Assembly (NCBI GenBank): GCA_026120185.1
Contig: JANUWF010001625.1
Location: forward strand, 434,001-498,000
Direction of reading: 5' to 3'
From: Voacanga thouarsii
Lineage: Eukaryota; Streptophyta; Magnoliopsida; Gentianales; Apocynaceae
DNA: 64,000 nt
Below are positions 1-11,236 of this stretch, in pieces; within the stretch, counting starts at the first letter, position 1, and each line of letters begins with the position of its first letter. The position numbers and the translations under genes are program-made. The notes under the pieces are model-generated. The model was not told where the DNA came from, ran no database searches, and saw nothing but the letters and a program-made list of their open reading frames with translations.

Positions 1-640
1 GAAGACCTTCTTGCACAACCCTCCTTGAATTGAAAAATTCCTACTTTGATTTGAGTGACTTTCTATGATGATCTATGAATTCTCCCATTTTCTCTTGCGT
101 TTTCCATCTATTCATAGGCTTAGGAAGTGCCTAAACTCGTTACTATAAGGTTCATGGCCGAGTAGAAGTAGGAAGACACTAAAATTCTACAGATTACCAA
201 AAACCACGTAGAAAAATCAAGATTCCATCTTATCCTCAAGGTATAGCCAACGCCACTTTGGCTGCTGGAGTTGGCGTCGGTTGTGTTCTATTTGTTTCGT
301 TGTTCACCGATTTTTTCTTGATTTCCACGCACTGTTGTCTAGAGTACAGCCGGTGCTGCCTTGGCTCTGTTCTGGTCCTGTTTTGCAATTTTCTGTTGTC
401 TCAAAGTTCATGTCAACAACTCATGGCCGGCGCTGGTTCCTCTATCCTGTCCAGCGGCACCTTAGTTCTATTTTACGACGTTTTTTCTTTGTTTTGCCCC
501 TAAAATTTGAAATAATGGACAAAATACCTCTCCAAGGGTAAAATCTCATGTATGAAGGAATATAACTAGTTGTTGAATAGAATGTATCACAAAGGAGCCT
601 CAAATAACTAGGAAAAATATGACTAATTCAGGCCCTATCA
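1..640 (-). repeat. Family A LTR, partial
   Basis: Reads on the minus strand from a TGATAGGG start at 640 towards the window edge. It matches the first ~640 bases of the LTRs starting at 18758 and 25996. The TATA region (about 106-118) is changed relative to the TATAAATA of those copies. GC-rich palindromic blocks related to GGCGCC occur near 249-285 and 345-380. Short ORFs in this stretch are not coding. Confidence 0.8.
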
Positions 641-656
641 TATTTCCCCACACTTA
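641..656 (-). other. Polypurine tract of family A element
   Basis: On the minus strand a GTGTGGGGAAATA-type purine run lies directly before the LTR start. It matches the tract at 25981-25995 of the full family A copy. This is the usual plus-strand priming site of LTR retrotransposons. Confidence 0.75.
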
Positions 657-1199
657 ACTATTTGCTTGTCCTCAAGCAAAGTATCAAACACATGTAGAAA
701 AACATAAGGTTTGATAAATCACTCAATCAATTTCAAAACAATATCGTCAATGCTTCCTTCATTCAAGAACATAAAACACATGCTACTACATCTTTCACAA
801 CAAATGCAAGACTTGTGTAAGTGAATAATGACTTAGTAGAACCATCTCAATACTTAACAATATTCTCAAAACATTGGAAAGAATTTAGTTCAAAGAAAAA
901 AAAAATGCATTCTATAAGCTTACTCTTCATACATTTTCTTTACTAATCCGAGATATATCATGATTCTACATAGGTTAAGTAGGACTTTCAAGCTTGTAAT
1001 GTAAGGCTAAAGGCTTGTAATGTAGCTTGTCAAACGAAGGATATAGGAGAATCAAATATCAAAGAAGCTGAGAGTTCGCAGGAAAAGAATCACCAAAATG
1101 TATCAATAATTTCCAAGCTCTTCTTGCTATCCTATTCCAAAATCAATCAAAACCCATAACCTTATTTAGCAAGTACAGTTCAACTCAAGGAAATCTCGC

Positions 1200-1535
1200 A
1201 TTGTTTCTCTCTCTTTCTTTTCTTTTCTCTTCTTTTTTCCATCACCTCTTCTCTATTTTCACAAGATCACTCGAATTTTCAGCAATGGTGTCACAGACAT
1301 GATATGAACTCAACTTTTACAGTTCAATCACCATTCCTCTTGTGATATTTCTTTTCTTACTCTTTCAAATTTTTTCTCTTTTCTTTCTTTTCTCTCTTCT
1401 TTTGTCTTTCACTTCTGTTGTTCTTTTCTTTCTTTCCATCTTTTTATTTTTAGTTGCTTTTTTGTTTTGTTTTCTTATTTTCAATCTTTCTTCTCTTTAT
1501 TTTCTTTTTTTTTTCCAGCTCAACACAACTATTGA
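1200..1535. repeat. Pyrimidine-rich low-complexity tract
   Basis: Almost pure C/T on the plus strand, purine-rich on the element's coding strand. It corresponds to the purine-rich stretch at 25120-25330 in the other copy of the family. The open frame at 1342-1542 follows from the absence of purine-containing stop codons and is not a gene. Confidence 0.75.
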
Positions 1536-1668
1536 TACATGACTGAAAGTAATGAGTCATGATCTTTCTCCAAGTATTCTCCTTCAACATTCTTCTTCAT
1601 GTACTTTTATCCATCCAGAGCAATCAAAGATTTGGAATATAAATCAAACTCTCAGAAAGAAGTAATGT

Positions 1669-1730
1669 ACGAAATATGATATGCATCACAACCCCCTTAC
1701 TCTAAGGTTGGTTTTGACTAGGGTTTCACA
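1669..1730 (-). repeat. Tekay element 3' LTR remnant (62 bp)
   Basis: Matches the first bases of the 5' LTR at 11420-11481 with few differences, including the TGTGAAACCC start and the CCCCCTTACTCTAAGG block as read on the plus strand. Homology stops at 1669, where family A internal sequence begins. Confidence 0.85.
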
Positions 1731-1742
1731 TCCTCCCCTCTT
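1731..1742 (-). other. Polypurine tract, Tekay element
   Basis: On the minus strand, AAAGAGGGGAGGA lies immediately upstream of the LTR start TGTGAAACC, the expected place for plus-strand priming. Confidence 0.8.
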
Positions 1743-1777
1743 TAGAAGAATTTCCTTCTAAAATTCAAGCATACCTC

Positions 1778-1948
1778 TATTTCAGCTCTGGATACTTCCG
1801 TTTAACCCACTCTTCTGATTTCCACGTGGCATCTCGCGTTCCATGATGCTCCCACTGAACCTTGACCATCGGTAATTGTTTATTCTGCAGAGTCTTGACA
1901 CTACGGTTCAATATTCGTACAGGCTTCTCCACATAGCTTAGGTCTGGC
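1778..1948 (-). pseudogene. Chromodomain at integrase C-terminus
   Basis: After the premature stop at 1948 the same frame continues with 'LSYVEKPVRILNRSVKTLQN', 'VKVQWEHHGTRDATWKSEEW' and ends 'KYPELK' plus stop at 1778. This is a chromodomain of the plant chromovirus type, which steers insertion to particular chromatin. The Trp in 'ATWKSEEW' and the flanking pattern are kept. Confidence 0.85.
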
Positions 1949-3330
1949 TACAACACTAACGGTTCATCATTCAATATATGACCGGGATTAGCATTGTACT
2001 TCTTCAATTGTGACACATGGAACACATCATGAATTCCCGTCAACCCATCTCGCAGGTCTAATCGACAAGCTACCAGTCCAATCCTTTTCTTAATCGAAAA
2101 TAGCCCCAAATATCTCGGATTCAACTTTTTGCCCTTCAGATGCTTCAAAATTCCCCTATTCGGCGTCAATTTCAAAAATACGCTGTCCCCGACTTGGAAT
2201 TCCAATTCTCTCTACCGGTTGTCTGTATAGCTCTTCTGCTAACTTTGTGCCGCCTTTAACCTTTCCCTGATCAATTTCACTTTATCCAACATTTCTTGGA
2301 CACATACTTCTCCGGTTTTGCTCACATGACTGTTTTCGGACTAACTCCAATACAACGGTACCTGACACTTGTGCTCATACAAAGCCTCATACGGTGCCAT
2401 CCCAATTGAGGCTTGGTAGCTATTATTATACGACAACTCGGTATACGGTACACACTCTATCCACTTGTCCCCGAAGTCCAAGACACAGGCTCTCAGCATA
2501 TCTTCTAATATTTGAATAACTCTTTCTGACTGCCTATCGATCTGTGGATGCGCCATCGTACTGAATTTCATATTTGACCCCATTGCTTCCTGAAACTTTC
2601 TCCAAAAATGAGACGTAAACCTTGGGTCTTGGTCTAACACTATGCTCGAAGGCACTCCATGTAGTCGAACTATTTCTCGAACGTAAGTTTAAGCCAGCTT
2701 CTCATGCGAATCCCTCATATTCACCAGTATGAAATGGGCCGACTTGGTCAGTCGATCCACCGCTACCCAGATGACGTCCTTTTGAGTCTTTAACATGGGA
2801 AGTCCGGTGACAAAATCCAAGTCACCTCCTCCCACTTCCATTCCGGTACTGGCAATGGCTGCAATAGTCCCGCTGACTTCTTGTGCTCCGCTTTAACTTT
2901 CTGGCTGGTGAGATAGGTCGAAGCATACTTGACCACATCCCGCTTTAGTCCGGGCCACCAATAGGCTCTCTTCAAATCCTGATACATCTTGACCTCCCCC
3001 AGATGAATGGTGTACTTGCTCTTGTGCGCCTCTTCCAAAATTCTGTCCTTTAATTGCTGCTCACCGAGTACATACAATCGATCTTTGAAATGCAAAATTC
3101 CCTCTTTATCTTGACAGAATTCACTACCTGGACACTTGAGCTCCTTGTCCTTGAAAAGTTGAAGCTCGGCGTTACTTTGCTGAACTTCCATGATTTCCCT
3201 CTTCAAATCCGGCACCAACTTCAAATTGTTGATGATAATTCCTTTGTCTTGCATTTCCACCCTTCTGTCCAACACATCCTGAACCGCTTGCATTTCTTGC
3301 ACCCTTAGTCTGGCCATTCCAACTTTCCTG
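1949..3330 (-). pseudogene. Integrase of Tekay element, zinc site and frame broken
   Basis: The N-terminal zinc domain keeps both His ('HKSKYTIHLGEVKMYQDLK') but the CX2C pair has become Tyr and Ser ('YLTSQKVKAEH', about 2905-2920). A one-base frame change near 2820 precedes the 'LDFVTGLP' catalytic Asp. The rest of the core (2341-2655) has 'DPRFTSHFW' and the 'QSERVIQ' Glu region. A further piece (1948-2205) is the C-terminal domain with 'FHVSQLKKY'. Integrase would insert the DNA copy in the nucleus; this one is broken. Confidence 0.87.
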
Positions 3331-3369
3331 CTCAGGGCGTCTACCACAACGTTGGCCTTCCCGGGATGG

Positions 3370-3830
3370 TAGTTGATCGGACAACGGTATTCTTTCAAGA
3401 ATTCCATCTACCTTCGCTACCTCAAGTTCAGATCCTTTTGAGTGAAGATATACTTCAGACTCTTGTGGTCGGTGAACAACTCATATTCGGCTCCATACCG
3501 GTAGTGTCGCTATTTCTTTAGGGCGAACACTATAGCTTCCAGCTCCAGATCATGAGTGGGGTAGTTGATTTCATGAGGTCTTAGCTTCTGAGAAGCGTAA
3601 GCGATCACCTTTCGGTCCTGCATCAATACTGCTCCCAATCCTTCTTTCGAAGCGTCGGTATACAGCACGTAAGGTTTCCCTTCCTCCGGTAGAGTCAATA
3701 CCGGTGCTGTCATCAATCTGCACTTTAGTTCTTGAAAACTTTTCTCACATTTGTCGTTCCATACAAATGGAACATCCTTTCACAAGAATCGGGTTATTGG
3801 CGATGCGAGTGTCGAAAATCCCTTGATAAA
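3370..3830 (-). pseudogene. RNase H domain of Tekay element
   Basis: '[18 protein letters not shown]' and '[14 protein letters not shown]' are the core of a gypsy RNase H; the segment '[20 protein letters not shown]' follows after a stop. The stops at about 3508 and 3412-3421 replace conserved Trp/Arg codons. The 'VDALSRK' end of the domain is at about 3330. Confidence 0.85.
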
Positions 3831-3893
3831 CCTTCGGTAGTAACCAGCCAGTCCCAAGAAACTCTGAATCTTAGTGATACTCTCCGATTGCTT

Positions 3894-4445
3894 CTAGTCT
3901 GATACCATTTCACCCTTTGCCGGGTCCACCTGGATTCCCTCCTTGGTCCCCACGTGGCCAAGGAATGCCACACTGTCCAACCAGAATTCGCACTTGCTGA
4001 ACTTGGCGTACAACTTGTGCTCCCGAAGCTTCTCCGGTACGAGCTTCAGATGCTCCACATGCTCCTCCAGACTCTTGGAGTAGATCAAAATGTCGTCAAT
4101 GATGACCACCACAAACTTGTCTAGATAGGGTCAGAACACTCGGTGCATTAGGTCCATGAACACTGCTAGGGCGTTAGTCACCCCGCATGGCATCACCACG
4201 AACTCGTAGTATCCATATCGGGTGTTGAAGGCCATCTTGGGGATATCTTCCTCTCTTATCCGCACTTGGTAGTACCCTTGCCTCAGGTGTAATTTGGAGT
4301 AGCAACTGGATCCTTGCAACTGGTTGAATAGCTCGTCAATCAATGGTAGGGGATACTTGTTCTTGATCGTCAAGTTGTTCAAACCCCAATAATCGATGTA
4401 TAGCCTAAAAGTTCCGTCCTTCTTCTTCACAAATAGCACAGGCAC
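3894..4445 (-). pseudogene. Reverse transcriptase of Tekay element, catalytic Asp lost
   Basis: The pieces at 4131-4445 and 3894-4128 carry the RT core: '[14 protein letters not shown]', '[17 protein letters not shown]' and 'IDDILIYS'. The two Asp of the (Y/F)XDD box are kept. The first catalytic Asp, normally in 'FSKIDLRSGY', is His here ('[10 protein letters not shown]', codon 4287-4289). Stops separate the pieces. This enzyme would copy element RNA into DNA; this copy should be inactive. Confidence 0.88.
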
Positions 4446-4496
4446 TCCCTAAGGCGACGTGCTCTATCTGATATAACCTTAGCTCACTAATTCCTC

Positions 4497-5318
4497 CTAT
4501 TGTTCCTTCAACTCTTTCAGCTCTGCCAGTGCCATCCGGTACGGAGCTCGCGATACTGGTTCTACTCCCGGAACTAAGTCGATGGTGGATTCCACTTCTC
4601 GGTTGGGAGGTAGAGAATCAAGCTCCGCCGGAAACACATCGGGAAAATCCTTCACTACATCAGTGTCCTCCAGAGTGCACTGGTCCTTCAGCTTGTTTAT
4701 CACGTAAGCCAAGTACCCTGGACTCCCTTGCCTTAACACCCCATAGGTACTCTTGTAACACCCCACGATCAAATACTTACATTCTTTCACCCTCTTGCCA
4801 TTAAATTCCAATACATTACAACCCGGTCTGACGAACTGGAATGACTTATTTTTACAGTCTACCCTAGCCCAATGCTTGGCTAACCAGTCCATCCCCAAAA
4901 TCAAGTCATAACCCTCAAGGTCTAATACTATCAAATCTCCCTCCAAACTTTCTCTCCCCACATTAATTTTACAATCCTTCATATATCGATCCGCTTGTAC
5001 CATTTTCCCCAAATTCGTGCTCACCATTAAAGTGAAAGGTAGCTCCACTCCATCCCAACCCAAATGGCATGCACACAACTTTTTTCTATAGGAATGAGTA
5101 GAGCCAGGATCAATCAAAGCTTTAACGGAACGTCCTTGAATAGTGAATGTACCTTCTACCACCGCTGCATCGGCCCCAACTTCCTCTCTGTTGAGAGCGA
5201 ATACCTTAGCCTTCACTTGCGGCTTCAGTGCTCCACTCCCAGATGCTCCCGAGATGTTGGCTCGGTTGGGCCCCGGGTTTTGAGCCGGGTTTCCATGCCC
5301 GACTCGGTGTAATTTGGG
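4497..5318 (-). pseudogene. Aspartic protease and linker of Tekay polyprotein
   Basis: The longest open piece of the polyprotein (281 codons from 5342) runs through the end of gag, the protease and the linker to RT. The active site reads LIDPGSTHSY, with the catalytic Asp codon at 5109-5111. The motif GYDLILGMDWL lies downstream, as expected for Ty3/gypsy proteases. The linker includes the usual 'DVFPAELDSLPPNREVE'-type segment before RT. It ends at a premature stop (4497) within the conserved 'LKEQLEEL' region of the family. Confidence 0.85.
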
Positions 5319-6327
5319 GTAGGTGTTCCTCAGGTGGTTCAAGTCGCCGCAGTGATAGCATTTCCTTTCACCACCCTTGGACCAACAATTCCTCTCGGTG
5401 TGGCCTTTTCTTCCACACTGCCTGCATAATAGAAGATTCGAGGCAGGTCCACCCAGTGCTATCCGGGCTTGCTTTCCTCGATTCTGCCATTGGTGATTGG
5501 CGGGGTGTTTATGGGGTTACGACCTCGGGAAGTGTCCCTACGGTTGCCTTGGCGGCTAGAAGGGCTTTGCCACCATCCTACTGCTATCCCCATTTTCCGT
5601 TCGCATAGCTGTGTCTACAGCCCCCGAATAGGTTGTTGGTGGAGTAGGTGCCAATGCTCTCCTCAACTCCGGTCTCAGCCCCTTGATGAACTACCTCGTC
5701 CTATTCTGCTCGGTTTCCACTAATCTCTTGCAATATTTGGACAATTGGGTGAACCGGGCCGTGTACTGGGCAACCGACATGCTTCCCTGCCTCAGATTTT
5801 TGGAATTCGTCTTCTCACTCCTCCACAATCCACTGTGGGATGTACTCAGCCCTGAAGGCTTCAATGAAGTTGGACCACGTCCATTCCTGCTTGACCATCT
5901 CCCAGTTGTCTTGGACCCGCTGCCACTATGCCCGAGTTGGTCCTGTCAATCGGAAAGCTGCAAACTTAACCATCCGCTCCTCGGTGTACTGGAGCATTAC
6001 GAATATATCCTCCATTTGCTCTACCTTCTGGTCTTGTTCCGCTTCACCCATAAAGGCAGGCGATTGAAACTTCAGGAACCGCTCTAAGGCCTCGCCTTCA
6101 CCCCTTGGGTTCCATCGCTCGGTCATAGTCTGCAAAATCTCGGCTATCTTGCTGAATGCCTAGCCCATGGTCACATCAATTGGAACTTCAGACCCCGATC
6201 TCATATTCGGACTATTCCCTTCACCCCGGTTGGGTGCTTGCATCGGGGCTGTTTTTACTTCCAGTGCCCATTGATTGACTTCCGGAACCCTTCCACCTTC
6301 CGAAGCTGCACGATGCTTGGGTGCCAT
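5319..6327 (-). pseudogene. gag (capsid and zinc-knuckle region) of Tekay element
   Basis: The N-terminal MAPKHR segment is followed by a retrotransposon gag domain (recognisable pieces 'FLKFQSPAFMGEAEQDQKVE' and 'SVAQYTARFTQLSKYCKRLV' in three frames). The first zinc knuckle at 5395-5426 is a complete CX2CX4HX4C. A second knuckle-like block at 5319-5360 has Tyr in place of the last Cys. Frames change at least twice between 5600 and 5930 and stops interrupt the domain. Gag would form the virus-like particle in the cytoplasm and bind the RNA. Confidence 0.8.
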
Positions 6328-7100
6328 TCTAAACCACACCCCAAATGATAAGTGCATGCATTTAAGGTTCAAATCATTTTAGTTTCACATGCATTCTCAG
6401 TCAAATATATGTAAATAGAAATCGGATGTAAATTTTGCCTAAGGAATAAATTCTCTTTGAAATTTGGATAGAATGTAGAATTAAAATCCTTAGCATAAAA
6501 GTTCTCGAAAAATAATAAACAAATAAACATCCAATTCAAAATAACTTCTAGTCCTCTAGTCCTCATCAGAATCCTCGTCATCAGCCTCATATAACAATCT
6601 CCCAGAGTTCTTAGAAAAATCCACCCCAACCCCGCTAGCAAATCCCTCCATTGGCTCCTCCCCTGGGCTCAATTCAACTGAACGAAGGAAGGAAAGAAGG
6701 CTTAGGTGGAGACTCATAGTCTATCTCCCTCGGGTCATCACTATCTACTGCTAAGTCCACCTCGGGATTAGGAGGGTAGGATTAGGAGGGTGGGGTTCAT
6801 GCTCCACTACCATCACCTCATCCTCACTATCAGAACTTATGTCTATAATCGGAATTGGGGGTGGCTCAATGATCTAGGCCTCATCATCACTGCTATCCTC
6901 CATAGGGATATCAGGCTGAGGGGTAGGCTGGGGAATTGGAAGGTCCTCTGGGTATATAGGGATAGGCGGGTGCCACTGTTGCCATTTCCTCGCGGTCCTC
7001 AAGCATCATAACCATCCTACAACATCAACAAGATAGGTTAGATAAAGATTTAAACTTAAATAAATAGAACAAACAATATTAATATTTGCCTATAACCTAG
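6328..7100 (-). other. Leader between primer site and gag, Tekay element
   Basis: This non-coding stretch lies between the primer binding site and the gag start. It contains short repeats around 6770-6795 (two copies of a TAGGAGGGTRGG-like block). No domain is recognisable in the ORFs at 6369-6641 or 6790-7011. Confidence 0.6.
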
Positions 7101-7113
7101 TCTCTGATACCAC
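7101..7113 (-). other. Primer binding site, tRNA-iMet type
   Basis: On the minus strand GTGGTATCAGAGA lies just inside the 5' LTR end. TGGTATCAGAG complements the 3' end of plant initiator tRNA-Met, the usual primer of chromoviruses. Matching stops after 11-12 bases. Confidence 0.85.
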
Positions 7114-9463
7114 TTCTAACACCCCACTACCTAGGCCCGCTAGGGCCGAGGATATCGCCCCGTCCAAAGGACAAGGTGTCTTTATAACTAAGTCACACAA
7201 ATAAAATAGCAGAATAAAAATAATACTTTAACTTAAATTTTATTACCACTCAAGATTAAATCCAAGAATAAATCCTCAAATTCCCAAAAGAAACATAAAT
7301 CCATAAATAAAATCATCCATTCTCAACTCCCCAAAGTAATACATAAAAATAAATGACAAAATTCTCATCCAAGGCAGGTAACACTAGTTACTCATCCCCC
7401 AAAACAGGATCAACCTGAAATCATGGTAAAAATGGTGATGAGATAGAAATCTCAGTAAGTCCGTTTATGCTTTGAGTGTCCAGTGGAAATAGTTCGTGTA
7501 TGCAAAGTATAAAATTCGTTATAAAAAGAATAACTGGAAAGTAATAAACATTAGTCAAAAGTAAGAGTGGTGTTTTGGCTTTCCAATCATACATAATCAA
7601 TAACATCAACCACTCAAAAGAAATGGTCATAGGTTACCACACGTTGGGCCCCATAACCAGTCAGAATGCCAACATTTTGTCCAGACTGACAGAAAAAGGT
7701 AGATGATCGGCCTACTGGGCAAGATACTCCTCATTCTATATACCCAAACAACAACTGGGTGTCCATTCTGGCAAAACACAGTCACTTGACTTAAAATTAA
7801 ACTACTAGCTCGGACCGGCACGACCTACTAGACTAACATCTTATTCAGGCAGGACTCACCCCTTAGAGGTGGCCAACTACTGAGAGAGTTACCCTAACCC
7901 TTCAAAGACTAGCCCTAGCAGTCCACCCTTATTAAGTACTCAACGTAACATGTCCCACTTGGGAGAAAATGAACAAAACACAGTTCCACATAAAAATGGC
8001 AATTAAGGGTTTCCAAAGTCTTTATCAAAATCATTTTTACAAAGAGTTTTTAGTTTGAGTAAAACCGCTTATGGATTTTCAAATAACTTGTTTAACTGAA
8101 ATAAGGAGGAAATCAATCCTCAATTGCCGTTACCGAAATAAGTGTCCATGCACTCTACATTTGCATTGCTATAATAAACATTTTACATCAATCAGGTTTT
8201 ATGTAGGAGTTTACCTGATTCTTGCCCACAATAAAAGGTCTCCAATAGCTGACCTAACCCCGCATGGTTAAATACAAACCATAATCAAACTCAAACCAAA
8301 ATTTACTGTCTCAATTTCAAACAACTGACTCACTACTACCATGATCTTAGTGTCCCAAGCTTTAAGGCCAAACAATAAACAAATAGGTCTATAAGCTAAG
8401 CCTAATTTGAAATTTAAAATAATTAATGTTTTGGGAAATAAGTACTAATAAGTTGAGGATTTAAATATTGCTAAGCTAAATTCAGAGTTTAATTGGTGAA
8501 GAGTGTTAGGTATTGGGTAAAATAATGATTTATTAATAACTAATTGTTTTGAAAATAATTTCTAGCTAGAATTAGTTGAAAATAAATTTTAATGGGTCTT
8601 GATTGGAAGATAATAAATAGACTTTAATAGGTTTTGATTAAAAGGTAATAATTAAATTTTTAATAACAAATATTTTACTTATTATGATTATTTTCATAAA
8701 AGGCTTTAGTTGATTTTATCATTTCATATAATATCTATATATTTTATTTCTTGAATAAAAGCTACCATTTATTTGGCTAAAATATCTTTTTAATAATTCA
8801 AATCTACTGCCTAGGGTTTTTCTAATTTTCAAGCATAATCATATTATTAAATATTTTATTAATGAAATAAAAACTAGCTTATGGACAACTAGATTATGAT
8901 CATATTTCTATGGCTAACCACAATCACGAACATATACAACCCTTCCACTCATCAAATCACCTTAATCATGCATATAAGCATAGATATAAATTTATCAAGA
9001 CATGATCTAACCTTTACTAGCATAAATATAATCATGACTTCAATAATCCAACATGAATATAAATCCTATTCACCAGAGGTGACATAATCTCTCGCATACT
9101 TGATCACAAATACTACCTATGACATGGAGACATGCATCAAACCCTAAAACACCATACAATCAACCAAGATAATCCATTCATGCATAAATCCCATCTCCAA
9201 CATATTCATACATATATTCATGCTTCACTCTCAATTCATCACAACAATATATACTCAACCCTATTAATGATTCATCTTCTATCAACATCATCCTAGATAC
9301 ATGAATCTAGAATTTAAAAGAAGGGTTAAAGAGGCATACTTTATTGATGAATACCTTGAATGGATCTCAACTCTTAGATGTATAAATCCGTCCAAAGAAG
9401 ATGAAGGAAGCATAGCTGTGGTTGATGAAATCATTCGGCCAAGAGAGAGGGAGTGTCTGGTCA

Positions 9464-9502
<39 letters not shown>

Positions 9503-9518
9503 GACAGAGAGAAGAGAA
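9464..9518. repeat. GA/GACA microsatellite
   Basis: A run of GA dinucleotides is followed by about five GACA units and further GA-rich sequence inside the Tekay 5' LTR. Confidence 0.9.
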
Positions 9519-11165
9519 TAAGAAAGTCCATTTGCATGCTTAAACACATATATGTTCATTACATATTGAAGATTAGCGAAGATGAAGTTAATTGAATAAA
9601 CCTACCTTGAATGGTGTTCTTGATCCTTCACAAAATTTCTAGTTTTTTATCCAAAAGTGCAAGTTGGATTTTGGAGTTTGATGTTAAAAATGGTATGTAT
9701 GGACTCACGGTAGTGTATAGATGAAATCTGGAATTTTTAGAAGAAGTTTGAAGTGATTTGGAGAGGTATTAGGTGAAAGGAAGGAGTGGGTGTTCTTGGT
9801 GTGCTATGTGTTCTTGAAGGTTGAAGAGAATAGTGAGTTTTTGGGATTGTAGGCTACCGAATTTCTGTAGGGACTAGGGCTGCCGAATTGCTTGTAGGGT
9901 TTTGAAAGATGATTTTCTAGTTTGGAAGGGAAAAAGAAAGGTTAGTTGATGATTTTCAGGTTTGGAAGGGAAAAAATATTTTTGCAAAGTAAATTTGGAA
10001 ACTAGATATGACAAGAATATCTTTGATTATTGGAGAGCTTTTGGGAGGGTGCCATGGCCGACTACTTGTGTAGTATTTTGGCTGGATGGAAGCTGGTTGA
10101 AGGAGGCTAAGGGTGGTAAAAAATAAGGAGTATAATGGTGGAGAAAAGGTCTGGTTGTTTGAGGGATATTTTATGGAAGGTTGCTAAATTATGGAGGCTG
10201 AGATTTTGGTAACTAATCAAGCATGATTGCAGAGATTTGTTGGCGAGATTTTCGGGTAGCCATGTCTAAATTTTGTGCAGAAGCTTGGGGAGGACAAAGA
10301 AGTTCAGCTCTTGGTTGTTTAAGGAGGGTTTGTGCAGAAGAAAGCTGAGGTTTCGGCTAGGGATGAATTAGGAAACAAAGCTGGAAAGTTTTCCTGCACA
10401 GAATTTTTGGAAGGCTGGAATTTTCTGGGCAGTTTTTGGCTACCATTTTCCAATCAGCTTGTAGAGAGTTTGAAGGGGATTTTAGGGGTCGTTCAAGGCT
10501 GGTTTCCAGCCTTCTTTATGGAGGAATAACATGGCTAAGATGCTGACCAAAAACTGAAAGAAAACAGCTTGGTTTCGGACCTCCAAAGCTGAGATTTTGC
10601 TCAGGGATTTTTTTGGTTTTGCACAGCTTTTGTGCAGTCCGAAAATGGCTAGAAATATTCAGGTTTTAAGCTGATCAAAAGGGCCATTTTCTGGTAGAAT
10701 TTGGGAGGGAATAATGGCTAAGAATTTTGACACCTTGAAGGCACAAGAAGCAGGAAAAAATTCAGTTCAATGCATGAAGGAAAATGAACCTAACTAGAGT
10801 GAAGTTTTAGAGAGTTCACTAGGGAAATTAATTCACTTGAAATCCTTCCCCCTCTTCCATGGTTTTGGTCCACAAAATGTCTTCCTCTAAGAAATTTTGA
10901 ACCTTCAAAGCCACAGCACATTGCTGGAATTTTTCTAGAATAAAATTAGCTTGAACAAATTGAACATCCTAATGGATTGAGAAACAGGAAAAATTAAGGA
11001 TCAAGAGGAAATGAATTCCCCTTAGGAATTTCGTGTTGGCAAAAAAGTAGGATTAGGATACTCCTATCATGTCCCTCTTAGGACAACATTTCTACCCTAC
11101 TCCAAAGCATATAAGGCCGAAAATAACACTTCCCAAGTAAAAATAAATTTTAATCAAGCTAAAGC

Positions 11166-11236
11166 TCCTATGATGGAATTTGAACCCAAGACCTCAAGAA
11201 TTAATTCCATAGCTCTAACCACTAAACCACTACAAC
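11166..11236 (-). other. tRNA-like stretch with Pol III box A and box B
   Basis: On the minus strand TGGTTTAGTGG (plus 11219-11229) fits the Pol III box A consensus TGGCNNAGTGG at all but one position. GGTTCAAATTCC (plus 11175-11186) fits box B closely. The boxes are about 32 bases apart, as in tRNA genes. A D-stem can be drawn (GTTT with GAGC, including G-T pairs) and a weak T-stem, but no anticodon stem or acceptor stem. It is a tRNA-derived remnant, such as a SINE head or tRNA relic inside the LTR, rather than a working tRNA gene. Confidence 0.5.

Larger units (their letters stand above)
1..1668 (-). mobile_element. Athila-like (family A) retrotransposon, 3' part
   Basis: Reverse-complement copy of the family A element seen in full at 18758-27522. 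It holds the start of an LTR (1-640), a polypurine tract (641-656) and about 1 kb of the 3' internal region. The match to 25020-25995 is clear by eye, for example the block at 1010-1075 against 25560-25640. The element is cut on the left by the window edge. On the right, at about 1668/1669, it abuts the truncated LTR of the Tekay element with no LTR end or visible target duplication, so this join is a deletion or recombination breakpoint. No coding sequence is left in it. Confidence 0.8.
1778..6327 (-). pseudogene. Tekay-type gag-pol polyprotein, decayed
   Basis: One continuous ancestral reading frame encoding gag, protease, reverse transcriptase, RNase H, integrase and chromodomain for copying and inserting the element. 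It is broken by many stops and several frameshifts. The start at 6327 (MAPKHR) follows a long leader and fits the family. The final stop is at 1778, after the chromodomain. Several stops sit where the family has Trp or Gln (for example in RNase H near 3508 and 3412, and before the chromodomain at 1948), which suggests C-to-T decay at methylated sites. Key residues are also lost: the first RT catalytic Asp and both integrase zinc Cys. The element cannot move on its own. Confidence 0.9.

Noticed and set aside
258..541. Two overlapping ORFs near the window start
   Set aside because: They lie in the family A LTR, antisense to it, and the same positions in the other LTR copies do not keep the frame.
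7421..7821. ORFs in the inner part of the Tekay LTR
   Set aside because: Within the LTR, short, no domain, and not retained in any other copy available here.
9464..9518. CRISPR-like or minisatellite array
   Set aside because: Simple GA/GACA microsatellite without spacers; the organism is a plant.
11166..11236. Functional tRNA gene on the minus strand
   Set aside because: Box A and B are present but acceptor and anticodon stems do not pair, so it is listed only as tRNA-like.
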